Of a DNA stretch of 64,000 nucleotides, positions 9,191 through 20,500 are shown in pieces (the stretch's first letter is position 1; each line of letters begins with the position of its first letter). Source of the stretch: Nostoc sp. NMS9 (GTDB taxonomy: Bacteria; Cyanobacteriota; Cyanobacteriia; Cyanobacteriales; Nostocaceae). Both the position numbers and the translations under genes were made by a program. Below the pieces are notes generated by a model. The model was given only the letters and a program-made list of their open reading frames with translations, had not been told where the DNA came from and did no database searches. The DNA is taken from positions 62,001-126,000 of the forward strand of contig NZ_JABXKL010000066.1 in NCBI RefSeq assembly GCF_017114995.1, given 5' to 3'.

Positions 9191-10060
9191 AGTATTGTTC
9201 AGTAACCATTCTGTTTTTATGCTATATCAACTTGCTATAAAAAATAACTTTTTGATCGTTTTTATTTAGCTTAGGTTAAAGCTTTATGAAAAGAAAACTA
9301 ATTGGTAAATAAATAGCAAATACACTGTTAGTGAAAAGGCTATAAATAATTAAGTATTTCTTAAATGGCTAATAACCAAAGTTACTATTTATCAGAACAA
9401 GTTAGATATCAAAATGACTGCTGATCTAAATACTATAGTGCCTAGTATCAAGTTTGATGGTCGGAAAAGGTCGGATCTTTTTAGTAACAGGACTAAAGCT
9501 GGCTGTTACACTTCAATTACCTTGTCGGGTAGGTTAGACAAAGTTAGAGATTGCTAAGTTATTAGTTCGAGAAAGCAATCGCTCTCACCTATTTCACCTC
9601 AACTCAAAATCATCGCGATGGCAACGATAACACCGCAGGTATCGTTAAAAATTCTCGCGGTAATTGAGTGATGAAATTACATCAAGTTTTATTGGTGCAG
9701 AGTTTTTAACGATTTCATACGCTTGTTTTTCCAAAAACACTGTGAATTAATAAGCTATTAGTTTTAGACAGTGATCGCTTTCGCCAAGCCTCAAATTGAT
9801 CGAATACGAAAGTATGCACTACTGTTCAGTCAGTAAATGACAGTCGAAGAAAAGATCAGACTAATTGACTAATTATTAGAACGGTGATGAGCGCTCTCCA
9901 AATCTGTGCTATGGCTACGTCTGCCGCAGACATCGTACAAAATTAATCGTGTAATGAGAAAATGTAATACTGGATTTTGCCTGACAATCAAGACAATCGC
10001 TACAAACTAATGCGTTAGATCAGATTTAGATTTATTTCAACACTGTAGCAGAACCCAGAA
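9191..10060. other. Spacer with decayed copies of the next regulatory gene
   Basis: About 870 bp with no intact ORF. It is not random: 9451-9485 matches the upstream region of the NB-ARC gene (10694-10735), and segments near 9553-9590, 9755-9800 and 9838-9885 resemble the first codons of that gene (the [10 protein letters not shown] stretch), with stops and frameshifts. I read this as debris of one or more related genes. Confidence 0.55.
9838..9885 (+). pseudogene. Decayed start of a vMAP-type NB-ARC gene
   Basis: The segment starting ATGACAGTCGAAGAAAAGAT parallels the first codons of the gene at 10818 (ATGACGGTTGAAGAGGCGAT) and continues through ATTATTAGAACG versus ATTATTGGAACG, but contains in-frame stops. 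Two less similar fragments lie upstream. It appears to be a relic of a related gene. Confidence 0.55.
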
Positions 10061-10621
10061 CTAGCTAAAGTTAAAGTAATAGCTAGTTAGCTGTATACTA
10101 GTGTTATCTTGAACTATTGCTAACAAGTCTCCATTGTTCTGATATATCAGTGTATCAAGCGCACTACTTCCCCCATAATTTCCAGTTTTATTAAGATAAT
10201 AAGAACTTGCACTTCCTTTAAGTCGGATATAGTCATACGCACCATCATAGTCTTGTATCGTAGCGTAACCAGATCCCTGATAATAGTTTCCAGTAAAATT
10301 TGAACCTAAAACAAATGTATCGTAGCCACTACCACCATTTAAGACATCATATTCATTGCTGTTGTAACCAGTTGAGTAAGAACCGTGTAGAGTATCGTTA
10401 CCAGAGTATCCGTATAAGGTATCGTTACCATTATCTCCGTATAATTTATCGTTACCTGACCAACCATTTAAGTAGTCATTGTCATTACCTCCATTGAGAT
10501 CATCGTCGTTAGTATTGCCATAGATGGTATCATTCCCCTCATAACCAAAGGCAAGAAGACTGTCTGAACCCTTGTAATTGAAATAGTTAGTTTCACTTGT
10601 GCCGTAATAGTAATAAGTCAT
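10061..10621 (-). CDS. RTX (hemolysin-type) calcium-binding repeat protein
   Basis: A 186-residue Asn/Asp/Gly/Tyr-rich protein. Residues about 20-105 are glycine-rich nonapeptides of the form GNDTLYGxx and NGGSGYD, which fold as parallel beta-roll Ca2+-binding units. The C-terminal part (about 105-186) resembles the end domain of cyanobacterial RTX proteins (TFVLGSNF, IQDYDGAYDYIRLKG). There is no N-terminal signal peptide; RTX proteins are normally exported by type I systems through a C-terminal signal. No dedicated exporter is adjacent, although a type I-like exporter lies at 53.5 kb. It is shorter than most RTX proteins and has no enzymatic domain. Confidence 0.85.
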   Translation of the reverse strand: MTYYYYGTSETNYFNYKGSDSLLAFGYEGNDTIYGNTNDDDLNGGNDNDYLNGWSGNDKLYGDNGNDTLYGYSGNDTLHGSYSTGYNSNEYDVLNGGSGYDTFVLGSNFTGNYYQGSGYATIQDYDGAYDYIRLKGSASSYYLNKTGNYGGSSALDTLIYQNNGDLLAIVQDNTSIQLTSYYFNFS

Positions 10622-10817
10622 GTCTTTGTCCTCGTTATTGGTTAGATTCTTTGATCGCTCTGATCTTCCAAATACTCTAACTGGGTGGTATAAAGTTTGC
10701 CGGTCGGAAAAGGTAGGGAAAAAGTCGGATCTTCTTGGTAGATTTACGCAAACTTTTTAAATAAACAAAGCTTATGGTGCAAATATCGTAGTGAACTTAG
10801 TATTTTTACGAAAATAA

Positions 10818-13800
10818 ATGACGGTTGAAGAGGCGATCGCACTAGTTGAGCAATTATTGGAACGAGGACGCTTAACCAAAGCGCAAGAGATTGTATTTCG
10901 CTACACCTGGGAAGGGAAAACTTACCTAGAAATGGCGCAAGAAGTCTCTTATGACCCCGGTCACATCAAAGACGTTGGTTCTGAACTGTGGCGATCGCTC
11001 TCTCAAGCTTTAGGAGAAAAAGTTACCAAAAATAACCTGCAAGGAGTACTGAAGCGAACCACACAGCGACAAAAGGACACAAACGCCTCCTCAACCTTAA
11101 ACCTTCAACCCTTCACAAACTGGGGGGAAGCAATCGACGTTTCTCAGTTCTATGGACGTACTACAGAATTAGAGACCCTCAGCCAATGGATTGTCAGAGA
11201 TCGCGCTCGTGTAGTGGCACTGCTAGGTATGGGTGGTATGGGTAAAACCGCGCTCTCGGTGAAGCTAGCAGAACAGCTACAGGTCGAATTCGAGTACGTC
11301 ATTTGGCGATCGCTCCGGCACGCACCTTTTTTCTATGACAAGGTGACAGACTGCATCAAAATCCTTTCTCATCAACAAGTTACTACATTGCCCACTTCCC
11401 CTCATGAGCAAATTACTTGTTTAATCGAATACCTCCGCAATTCCCGATGCTTGCTGATTCTGGATAATTTCGACACATTATTGCAGCAAGGTAAAGGGAC
11501 AGGCTGTTACCGTGAGGGCTACGAACCCTACGGCGAACTCCTGTGGCGATTAGGAGAAACTGGGCATCAAAGCTGTGTCCTGCTCACCAGCCGGGAAAAA
11601 CCTGCTGAAGTCGCCGCCTTGGAAGGTGATGGTTTGCCAGTTCGTACCCTTACTTTATTAGGATTAGAAGTTGCAGCCGGACAAACAATTCTGACACTCA
11701 AAGGGCTATCAGGCTCCGAGGACGAAACCCGCCAACTGGTTGAGTGTTATGGTGGTAATCCACTAGCGTTGAAAATTGCTGCCACATCGATTCGGGACTT
11801 ACATGAAGGCAACATCGCCAGCTTTTTTGCCGAAGGTACAACAGTCTTCTATGGCATTGGCAATCTCCTAGAGCAGCAATTCAAAAGACTCTCCACTTCG
11901 GAGCAGCAAGTCATGTACTGGCTAGCAATTAATCGTGAGCCAATTGTAGTTGCGGTGTTACAAGAAGATATGGTGCCAGCAGTTTCAAGGGCAAATTTAC
12001 TAGAAGCCTTGGAGTCTTTGATTTGGCGTTCCTTAATCGAAAAAAGTTCCGGTGGCTTTACTCAGCAACCTGTAGTTATGGAATACATAACAGACCAACT
12101 TATTGAACAGATTTGTCAAGAAATAATAACTTTTGAGATTCGATTATTAAATTGCTACGCTCTCATCAAAGCTAATGCTAAAGATTATATTAGAGAAAGT
12201 CAAACCCGCGTAATTTTAGAATCTATATTAATTAGGTTACAAAGTCAATTAAATATCCCCGGAGAAATTGAACTAAAAATTAAGCAATTTATTTTAAAAT
12301 TACAAGAAAACTTGCCCGCTATACCTGGATATGCAGGTGGAAATTTGATTAATCTACTGCGGCATTTGAAAGTAGATTTTACAGGTTCTAATTTTTCTAA
12401 TTTAACAATTTGGCAAGCTGATTTCCAAGGCACCAATTTAAATCAGGTAAATTTCACAGGTGCAAATATTAATAAATCAGTTTTTACAGAATATTTAGCT
12501 AGTAGCCTTTGCGTTAAATTTAGCCCTGACGGAAAATTTTTAGTTAGTACCGATGCAAATGATGGCATTCATTTATGGAATATTGAAGGTTTAGAAGCGA
12601 TACATTTAACGACTCTACAAGGACATCAAGCCTGGGTTTGGGATGCTAAGTTTAGTCCGAATTGTAAAGTCTTAGCAACTTGTAGTGATGATGGTGTCAT
12701 TAAAATATGGAATATTAATACTGGGAAATGTCATCATACTTTACAAGATGATTCCAAGCGTAGTTGGTCGATCAGCTTCAGCCCAGATGGAAAAATACTA
12801 GCAAGTGGTAGTGGAGACCATACTGTTAAACTTTGGGATGTTAATACGGGACAATTATTGAAAGTATTAAAAGGACATACAAATATTGTTCGTCCAGTTA
12901 TTTTTAGTTCAGATGGAAAAATTATTGCTAGTGGAAGTGAAGACCAAACTATCAAGGTTTGGGATGTTGATAGTGGTGAATATTTGCAGACTTTAGAAGG
13001 ACACTTGGCACAAGTTTGGTCAGTTTCTTTGAGTGAAGATGGGAAAATACTAGTAAGTGGGAGTGCTGATAAAACAGTAAAACTTTGGGATGTGAGTACG
13101 GGGGAATGTCGAACAACTTTACAAGGAAATCAAATTGATGGTGTTTGGTCAGTTAGCTTTAGTCCTAGTGGTGACAGTGTTGTAGTTGCAGGTGAAGCAT
13201 CTGTAATCAGTTTGTGGGATGTCGAAACTGGCGAATGTATTCAAACCTTTTTAGGACATATAGGCCGTGTTTGGTCAGTTGCTTTCAGCCCCAATGGTAA
13301 AACTTTAGCAAGTGCAAGCGAAGATCAAAGCGTTAAGTTATGGGATGTGACTACAGGGAGATGTTTAAAAACCTTACAAGGATACTCCAGTCGTGTTTGG
13401 TGTGTAGCCTTTAACGCCAATGGTCAGCTATTAGCTGCAAATACAAACAAAACACTAAGAATATGGGATATTTCCACAGCTAAATGCATACATACTTTAC
13501 ATGGGCATACTCGTGAAATCTGTGGGACTGTTTTTAGTTCTGATGAAACAATCCTTGCTAGTGCCGGTGCAGATGGGACAATTCGCCTTTGGGATACGAT
13601 TACAGGTAAATGCTTAAGAACTTTACAGGTAAACGGGTGGATACTCTCACTTGCTATGAATCCTCAAGGAAATGCTTTAGCCAGTGCTAATACAGATACT
13701 ATAGCTAAGATTTGGGATATCAAAACTGGGGAATGTATCAAAACTTTAGAGGGACATACTGGTTGGGTATTTTCTGTTGCCTGGAGTCCAAATGGGCAAT

Positions 13801-14366
13801 TTCTGGCTACTAGCAGCGATCGCTGCATTAAGTTATGGGATGTCAAAACATGGCAATGTATCAAAACTTTAGAGGCACATTCCGGTTGGGTATATTCACT
13901 AGACTGGAGTCCAGACGGTCAAACGTTACTCAGCGGCAGTTTTGACCTCAGCTTGAAATTATGGGATATCAATACAGGAAACTGTCAGCAAACTTTCCAC
14001 GGACACACAAAAATAGTGTTAGGTGCAAAGTTTCATCCCCAAGGCAATATTATTGCCAGTACAGGTCAAGATGGAACGATTAAACTTTGGAACAGCAATA
14101 CAGGAGAATGCCTGAGAACACTCATAGGACATACAGATTGGATTTGGGCAATTGCCTTTCACCCCAACGGGCAAACCCTAGCTAGTGGCAGTCAAGATGA
14201 GACAATTAAGCTGTGGGATGTCGAAACAGGGGAGTGTTTGCAAACTTTGCGATCGCCCCGCCCTTACGAAGATATGAACATTGCAGGCATTACAGGGTTA
14301 ACCGCAGCCCAAAAAGCGACTCTAAAAGCGCTCGGAGCAGTGGAATCAGTTGCTACAGACGGTTAA
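10818..14366 (+). CDS. NB-ARC ATPase with C-terminal WD40 repeats (STAND protein)
   Basis: A 1182-residue signal-transduction ATPase. An N-terminal helical, HTH-like domain (about 1-80, [20 protein letters not shown]) matches the vMAP-type N-terminus of cyanobacterial NTPases. An NB-ARC domain follows with the P-loop GMGGMGKT at 137-144, a LLILDNFD Walker B and LLTSRE. A winged-helix/helical region and a short pentapeptide-repeat-like linker ([20 protein letters not shown]) lead to about 14 WD40 repeats, many ending in IKLWDV. STAND proteins oligomerise on ligand sensing by the repeat domain; in bacteria some are anti-phage sensors. No effector domain is recognisable, so the output is unknown. 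Its 3' end is echoed downstream at 14397. Confidence 0.88.
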   Translation: MTVEEAIALVEQLLERGRLTKAQEIVFRYTWEGKTYLEMAQEVSYDPGHIKDVGSELWRSLSQALGEKVTKNNLQGVLKRTTQRQKDTNASSTLNLQPFTNWGEAIDVSQFYGRTTELETLSQWIVRDRARVVALLGMGGMGKTALSVKLAEQLQVEFEYVIWRSLRHAPFFYDKVTDCIKILSHQQVTTLPTSPHEQITCLIEYLRNSRCLLILDNFDTLLQQGKGTGCYREGYEPYGELLWRLGETGHQSCVLLTSREKPAEVAALEGDGLPVRTLTLLGLEVAAGQTILTLKGLSGSEDETRQLVECYGGNPLALKIAATSIRDLHEGNIASFFAEGTTVFYGIGNLLEQQFKRLSTSEQQVMYWLAINREPIVVAVLQEDMVPAVSRANLLEALESLIWRSLIEKSSGGFTQQPVVMEYITDQLIEQICQEIITFEIRLLNCYALIKANAKDYIRESQTRVILESILIRLQSQLNIPGEIELKIKQFILKLQENLPAIPGYAGGNLINLLRHLKVDFTGSNFSNLTIWQADFQGTNLNQVNFTGANINKSVFTEYLASSLCVKFSPDGKFLVSTDANDGIHLWNIEGLEAIHLTTLQGHQAWVWDAKFSPNCKVLATCSDDGVIKIWNINTGKCHHTLQDDSKRSWSISFSPDGKILASGSGDHTVKLWDVNTGQLLKVLKGHTNIVRPVIFSSDGKIIASGSEDQTIKVWDVDSGEYLQTLEGHLAQVWSVSLSEDGKILVSGSADKTVKLWDVSTGECRTTLQGNQIDGVWSVSFSPSGDSVVVAGEASVISLWDVETGECIQTFLGHIGRVWSVAFSPNGKTLASASEDQSVKLWDVTTGRCLKTLQGYSSRVWCVAFNANGQLLAANTNKTLRIWDISTAKCIHTLHGHTREICGTVFSSDETILASAGADGTIRLWDTITGKCLRTLQVNGWILSLAMNPQGNALASANTDTIAKIWDIKTGECIKTLEGHTGWVFSVAWSPNGQFLATSSDRCIKLWDVKTWQCIKTLEAHSGWVYSLDWSPDGQTLLSGSFDLSLKLWDINTGNCQQTFHGHTKIVLGAKFHPQGNIIASTGQDGTIKLWNSNTGECLRTLIGHTDWIWAIAFHPNGQTLASGSQDETIKLWDVETGECLQTLRSPRPYEDMNIAGITGLTAAQKATLKALGAVESVATDG

Positions 14367-14396
14367 TTCGTAATTTCAGTAGAGCAATGATTGGGC

Positions 14397-14437
14397 AAGC
14401 AACTTTAAAAGCTTTAGGGGCGTTAGAAGTGGATTGA
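14397..14437 (+). repeat. Partial duplicate of the NB-ARC gene 3' end
   Basis: This stretch would encode [11 protein letters not shown] and closely repeats the last conserved segment of the preceding gene ([12 protein letters not shown] at 14310-14346). It has no start of its own. It looks like a residue of a tandem duplication or a C-terminal unit lost to the upstream stop codon at 14364. Confidence 0.6.
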
Positions 14438-14464
14438 TGCATGTCCCTGTCCCCAATTCCTCGT

Positions 14465-16672
14465 TCACTTAGTTGAAAAACGTTTCAAATCTTGTAAAAC
14501 TGCGGTGGCTGATTGATAGCGATCGCTAAAATGATAGCAAACCATTTTATCTAAAATTGCCGCTAATTCTGCACTCACTTGCACCGTTTGTCGCCACATC
14601 ACATTCCCCGTTTCTGGATGTGGGTGGAGTTCTTGCGGTGGTATCCCAGTTATGGCTTGAATAGCAATCATTCCTAAAGCATAAATGTCACTGCATAAGC
14701 GGGGATGACCGGCAAATTGTTCTGGAGGTGCATAACCCCGCGTCCCGATGGCTACTGTCGCTAATTCTGTTTGCTCACTACTCGGCGGTTGCATCAATTT
14801 GACAGCACCAAAGTCAATCAATACCAGCCGATTATTTTGAACGCATCTAATAATATTAGTCGGTTTGAGATCGCGATGAATCACTCGATGTTGATGAACA
14901 AATTCTAGAACTTCTAAAACTTGTTTGAGCATTTCCATCACAAATGATTCGTTTTGCACATTTTGTACAGGTGGTAATTCTTCACTGAGGGTATGTCCCT
15001 CAATATATTGTTGAATTAAATAAAATTCGTGGTTATCTTCAAAATAAGCAAGTAGTTCGGGAATCTGATGATGTTTACCCAAAATTTCTAAAATTTCAGC
15101 TTCACTATGAAACAACCTGCGAGCGACTTGCAAAAATCGTGTATCTTGACGGGCTGGCATTAACTTTTTAACTACACAAGTAGGATTACCAGGTCGTTGA
15201 GTATCCTGTGCTAAATAAGTCCGACCAAATCCACCTGCACCAAGAGTTTTAGAAATTTTGTAGCGTCCACTCAAAAGCAAATCACCTGATTTTGTTTCTG
15301 GTGAATCAATTGGGGGAAGAAAGTCAACAGACGAGTCGGGAAGTGCTGTTTTATCTTCTAAGAGTACATTTAATTGGGCGATCGCTTCTTGTTGTTTTTC
15401 AACTTGCAGAACAATCACCTGAGTTTGCCGCTGATTTTGGTAGCTAGTATAAGCAATCACACAGATACTACTAATCACCAAAGCAAGAGCAGGAGGGATT
15501 AACGGCACCCATCCAGCTTGCAAAAACAAAACAACGCAGATTACTATTAAGCCAAATATAGTTATCGTTCCCACCACTAGCAAAAGCAGTGGATTTTGCC
15601 ACCGCCATGCTAAAATACCACCTAATAGCGACCAGCCCCACATCCAAATAAGTTCCACCCAGTTTGGCCAATACCAAATCAAGGGTCGCCCATCCAATAC
15701 TGTACTGATGAGTTGACTTGCTATCTGTGCATGAATAAATAGAGCAGGCATTCTGGCTGGTTGATCTGGCAAAGCACTGTAGGGCGTATAAAAGCCACCT
15801 GGAGGGATATTAGCCGCTGTAGTGCCAATAATTACCAGACGGTCTTTGAATAAAATAGGGTTGACTTGCCCACTAAGAACATCTGTAAGGGTTACTTGGT
15901 CGGCGAGGCTGTTGGGGTGACGGTAATTTAATAATATTTGATAGCCTTGTGCATCTAAATGTTGGTAGCCAGCAGAATTAGGTTGTAAACTCACAAACAA
16001 AGTTTTACCTAACAGAAAATCTCCTTTTTTAGTGAAATCGTATTCAATACCTTGTTTTTCTAGATAATTAATTGCTATTTGGGCACCAAATGCAAATGAT
16101 GTTGTACATTTCTTGTCTGTAGAGTTGGCAAATAATAAAGTACGGCGGAGAATTTGGTCGTTTTCATTGTCAGCAACCACATCACTAAACCCAACATTAT
16201 CTATAGAGACATTCGGCGGTGGGGGAATTTCATCTCTACCCAAGCTACTGAACAAACAGGTAGTGACAATGTTATCTTGATTTTGGAGATTAGCCGCCAA
16301 ATTATTGTCTTCTGGTCGGAAAAGATATAAACCAACAATTCGCGGTTGATAAGACTCTATTTTCTTTAATAGCTGATTGATTGTCCGATCTGATAGAGGC
16401 CATTTCTCGCGTTTGATATCTTTATCAGTAATTTTTACTAGCAAAATCCGCCGATCGGGTGCTTCTGATGGACGCGATCGCAACATCTGGTCATAAACTC
16501 TTAACTCCCAAGGCTGTAACCATTTGAGTTCCCGAACTCCCCAGATAAAAGCAGTGACTCCTATACTGGTAACAAAAATAATTTGCAGCCAGCTTTTGCT
16601 CTTAGAAGTTTCACGGGAATCCTGAACTTTGACAAAAGGTACGCGGAGTTTTTCTAATAGTCCACTAATCAC
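14465..16672 (-). CDS. CHASE2-domain serine/threonine protein kinase
   Basis: A 735-residue membrane receptor kinase. A transmembrane helix (about 29-47) precedes an extracytoplasmic CHASE2 sensor domain (about 50-325, with Y-D-Q-M-L-R, LLVKITDKDI and FKDRLVIIGTTA). Three transmembrane helices follow at about 335-410, then a short coiled coil and a cytoplasmic Ser/Thr kinase domain (about 468-735) with the glycine loop LGAGGFGRTYLA, VVKKL, HRDLKPTN and DFGAVK. All catalytic motifs are present, so it should be active. CHASE2 senses unknown extracellular signals. It converges with the NB-ARC gene, and no obvious substrate gene is next to it. Confidence 0.92.
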   Translation of the reverse strand: MISGLLEKLRVPFVKVQDSRETSKSKSWLQIIFVTSIGVTAFIWGVRELKWLQPWELRVYDQMLRSRPSEAPDRRILLVKITDKDIKREKWPLSDRTINQLLKKIESYQPRIVGLYLFRPEDNNLAANLQNQDNIVTTCLFSSLGRDEIPPPPNVSIDNVGFSDVVADNENDQILRRTLLFANSTDKKCTTSFAFGAQIAINYLEKQGIEYDFTKKGDFLLGKTLFVSLQPNSAGYQHLDAQGYQILLNYRHPNSLADQVTLTDVLSGQVNPILFKDRLVIIGTTAANIPPGGFYTPYSALPDQPARMPALFIHAQIASQLISTVLDGRPLIWYWPNWVELIWMWGWSLLGGILAWRWQNPLLLLVVGTITIFGLIVICVVLFLQAGWVPLIPPALALVISSICVIAYTSYQNQRQTQVIVLQVEKQQEAIAQLNVLLEDKTALPDSSVDFLPPIDSPETKSGDLLLSGRYKISKTLGAGGFGRTYLAQDTQRPGNPTCVVKKLMPARQDTRFLQVARRLFHSEAEILEILGKHHQIPELLAYFEDNHEFYLIQQYIEGHTLSEELPPVQNVQNESFVMEMLKQVLEVLEFVHQHRVIHRDLKPTNIIRCVQNNRLVLIDFGAVKLMQPPSSEQTELATVAIGTRGYAPPEQFAGHPRLCSDIYALGMIAIQAITGIPPQELHPHPETGNVMWRQTVQVSAELAAILDKMVCYHFSDRYQSATAVLQDLKRFSTK

Positions 16673-16863
16673 GGCGTTGAGGCGGTAGCCTGAATTGGGT
16701 AGATGTTGTAGGCGCAGAAGTCAATTTTGGGAATCTAGGTTAAAAGCTAATTAACCTGAAGCTCCTATTAATGTAGCAATTTACTTGTTAGTTAGAGACT
16801 TTGACGTATTCCTACTTTTAAAGCAAGCTTACGCCCAGCGTCAACCATAGAATCAGACAAGCT

Positions 16864-17148
16864 CTAATCATCTGTTTGAGATGTTTGAACATCTTCAACA
16901 GGACTGCTAACTGGAAAAGAAATCGGATTAGTAGATGGAGTTAGTGAATCTAACTGAGGTTGTTCAAGTGATGCTTCAATGCTTGAATCAGCAAAATAGG
17001 AGCCAACAATTTTATCATAGTTAGAAGCAACAGCTAAAAAAGCGCCACCCAAAATATAGATAGGTAATGGTAGATTAAATTCTTGCAACCAGTCAAACAG
17101 TTCTGCTAAGGCAAACAGCACCAAAAAGCAAGCAAGCCAAACCTTCAT
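16864..17148 (-). CDS. Small membrane-anchored hypothetical protein
   Basis: A 94-residue protein of unknown function. Two hydrophobic segments (WLACFLVLFALAELF and LPIYILGGAFLAVAS) probably make a hairpin in the membrane, followed by an acidic, Ser/Pro/Thr-rich soluble tail of about 40 residues. Similar short proteins occur widely in filamentous cyanobacteria without an assigned role. It lies 190 bp upstream of the CHASE2 kinase on the same strand and could share its promoter. Confidence 0.65.
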   Translation of the reverse strand: MKVWLACFLVLFALAELFDWLQEFNLPLPIYILGGAFLAVASNYDKIVGSYFADSSIEASLEQPQLDSLTPSTNPISFPVSSPVEDVQTSQTDD

Positions 17149-17517
17149 ATTCTTATCCCCTGAATTGAAACAATTCTATTACTAGCTTAAATAGCTTGCA
17201 TGATAGTTGATGTAATACATAATCACCAACTTACAAGAAAGCAGAGGGGCAGGGGAGCAGAGGGGCAGAGGGGCAGAGGTGCAGGGGAGCAGAGGGGCAG
17301 GGGGCAGAGGAGAAAAATGATTTTCGGTACAAGCCCCGCCCCTTGTAGGCGATCTTCTTCCCCCTCTGCTCCTTTGTCTTTTCTTGACAACCTCTATAAC
17401 CTTAGATGGGTGCAGTTAGAGGCATAGCATCTGCTATATTGCATGAGAAAAATCAAAATATACTATTACAGCAGATGGGAGAACCCAGTGAGTCGCTTTT
17501 AGCCAAATACTTTTAAA
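17149..17517. other. Spacer with G-rich low-complexity tract
   Basis: A divergent spacer between the small membrane protein and the hybrid kinase. At about 17244-17310 it holds irregular tandem repeats of AGAGGGGCAGGGG type, a low-complexity sequence common in Nostoc-type spacers. No ORF here is credible. Both divergent promoters must lie in it, but I cannot place them. Confidence 0.6.
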
Positions 17518-20500
17518 ATGAGTGAGAACCTGAAAGCTCAAGAGGTTACTGATTTGCAGCAATATTTGAGCGAACAGCAAGTTGCGCTGCGCGATAGTGA
17601 AGCACGCTACCGTTCACTAGCAGAGGCCAGCGCATCCATTGTCTGGAGAGCAGCACCTTGGGGCAATGTTGTTGATGATATTCCAACTTGGGAGGCCTTC
17701 ACAGGGCAAAGTCTCGAACAATACAAAGGATGGGGTTGGGTTGAGGCACTGCACCCAGAAGATCGTTCCTCGATGGTGGAAATTTGGAAACAGGCGTTTC
17801 CTACACGCAGTGTTGCACTTGCCGAGTATCGTGTTCTGCGGCATGACGGCGAATATCGTTATATGAATATACGCGGTGTGCCGATACTCGACGAAACAGG
17901 CGAAATCCGCGAATGGGTGGGAATGTGCGTCGATATTACCGAACGCAAGCAGGCTGAGACCAAACTGCGCCAGAGTGAGGCGCGTTTTCGGCTGCTGGCT
18001 GAGAATTCAACTGATATTATTTCCCGCCATACAGTTGATGGAATTATTCTGTACGTTTCACCAGCTTGCTACACAGTGCTGGGATATCAACCAGAAGAAC
18101 TAGTCGGTCATCCCAGTCATGAGTTAGTTCACCCAGACGATTTGGTAAAGATTGCGAAAAATTACCCAGTCAATGCCGATTTACCAGATATTTATACCAT
18201 TACTCACCGTGCTCGTCACCGAGAGGGACATTATATCTGGTTGGAAGCAACTATTCGAGCTATTCGCGATCGCCAAACTCAAGAAATTTTAGAGATGCAA
18301 GCGTCTTCGCGAGATATCACTAAGCGCAAACAGGTGGAAGAGGAGCAGCGTTTTCTCGCTGAAGCTAGTGGTATTTTGGCTGCATCATTAGACTACGAAA
18401 CAACCCTAGCAGGTTTGGCGCGTTTGGCAGTGCCGGAAATCGCTGATTGGTGCTTAGTTGATATTATTTGTGACAATCAATTAGTCCGTCGGGTTGCAGC
18501 AGCCCATGCCAATCCAGAGAAACAAGAATTGGTAGAACAGTTACAAAATTATCCGCCTAATTTGGCACAAACAGCAGGTGTTGCGAAGGTAATACGGACG
18601 GGCAAATCACAAATTACTCATTTTATTTCTGAGGAACAGATCCAAGGGTTAACCCACAACGCCAGTCACTTCAAAATCTTGCAAGAATTAAATCCGACAT
18701 CTGGTATGAGTGTACCGTTAATCCTTCGGGGGCGAGTGCTGGGAGCTATGACTTTGGTATCTTCTTCAGGTCGTTTCTACGATACCAAAAGCCTGATGTT
18801 AGCTGAGGAGTTGGCTAGCCGAGCGGCGATCGCTGTTGATAATGCCCGACTCTACAGAGAAGCACAGCAATCTCAACAGGCGGCTTTACGCGCAGCATCT
18901 CGCACTACCCGTCTGCAAGCAATTACCGCTGCCCTTTCTGAATCTTTAACTCCGACACAAGTTGCTGAAGTAATTGTAGAGCAAGGTATGGCAGCTTTGG
19001 GAGCTAGTTCTGTTTTTGTCGCATTACTGAATCAAAGCGGCACTGAATTAGAAATTGTCCGAACTGTTGGCGGGCAACAAGAAATACTAGATTCCTGGCG
19101 TCGATTCTCGATTAATGCATCTGCACCACTGGCAGAAGCAGTAAGAACTAAGCAGCCTATTTGGCAAGAGCCAACCGAAACAAGGATTGCTCGTTACTCA
19201 AATCTGGCTCAGGAATATGCCCAGTACAATTACGGCGCTTGGATTTCGATTCCACTGATTATTGAGGGACGAGCTATCGGTGGAATGTCTCTAGCTTTTA
19301 CCGAAATTCAGCAGTTTAATCAAGACGATCAAGCTTTTATGCTGGCACTAGCACAGCAGTGCGCTCAAGCGATGGAACGTGCCCGTCTATACGAGGCAGA
19401 GCAAACCGCCCGGAAAGCAGCAGAAAACGCCAACCGGATTAAAGACGAGTTTCTGGCAGTACTTTCTCATGAATTGCGATCGCCACTCAACCCAATTTTA
19501 GGTTGGTCAAAACTACTCCAAACCAAAAAACTTGATGAAAAGACAATTCCTCAAGCGCTGAAGACTATTGAGCGAAATGCGAAGTTACAGGCTCAACTGA
19601 TTGAAGATTTACTGGATATCTCCCGGATTTTACAAGGTAAAATCAGCTTGAATATCTACCCAGTCGATCTGACATCTGTGATTTCGGCAGCAATGGAAAC
19701 AGTGCGGCTATCGGCAGAAGCTAAATTAATTGAGATGCACATCAGCCTGGAACCAAATTTGGGACAAGTTTTGGGAGACTCCAACCGATTGCAGCAAATC
19801 GTTTGGAACCTGCTCTCAAATGCGGTTAAATTTACACCAGAAGGCGGACGGGTTGATATTCGACTATCATCATGTCCTAAGTCAAATTCCAACTCAGCAA
19901 TCATTCAAGTCAGCGACACAGGTAAAGGCATCGACCCTAATTTTCTGCCTTACGTATTTGAATATTTTCGCCAAGAGAATAGCAGCACCACCAGAAAATT
20001 TGGTGGATTGGGGTTAGGATTAGCGATCGTCCGTCACTTAGTCGAACTGCATGGCGGCACAGTCCAGGTAGAAAGCGAGGGCGAAGATCGGGGGGCAACT
20101 TTTACTGTAAGACTACCATTAATCCAAAATCAATTAGAGATTAAACAAGACAGTAGCAATTCTGAGCCATCCTCAAATTTGAATGGTGTCAAAGTTTTAG
20201 TAGTGGATGATGATACAGATACGCGAGAATTTATCGTCTTCTTACTAGAGCAATATGGGGCAAATGTGAGAGCAGTAACATCAGCAAATGAAGCCTTAGC
20301 TGCTTTAGCCCAATCCTTGCCAGATATACTTTTAAGCGATATTGGGATGCCAGAAGTGGATGGATGTATGTTTATGCGACAGTTGAGAACACTGCCACCA
20401 GAGCAGGGAGGGCAAATTCGAGCGATCGCACTTACCGCTTATGCTGGAGAAATGAACGCTCAACAGGTACTAAGAGCCGGATTTAACAAGCATATTGCCA

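Noticed and set aside
17200-17427. Gly/Arg-rich ORF before the hybrid kinase
   Set aside because: It is a translation of the G-rich low-complexity repeat.
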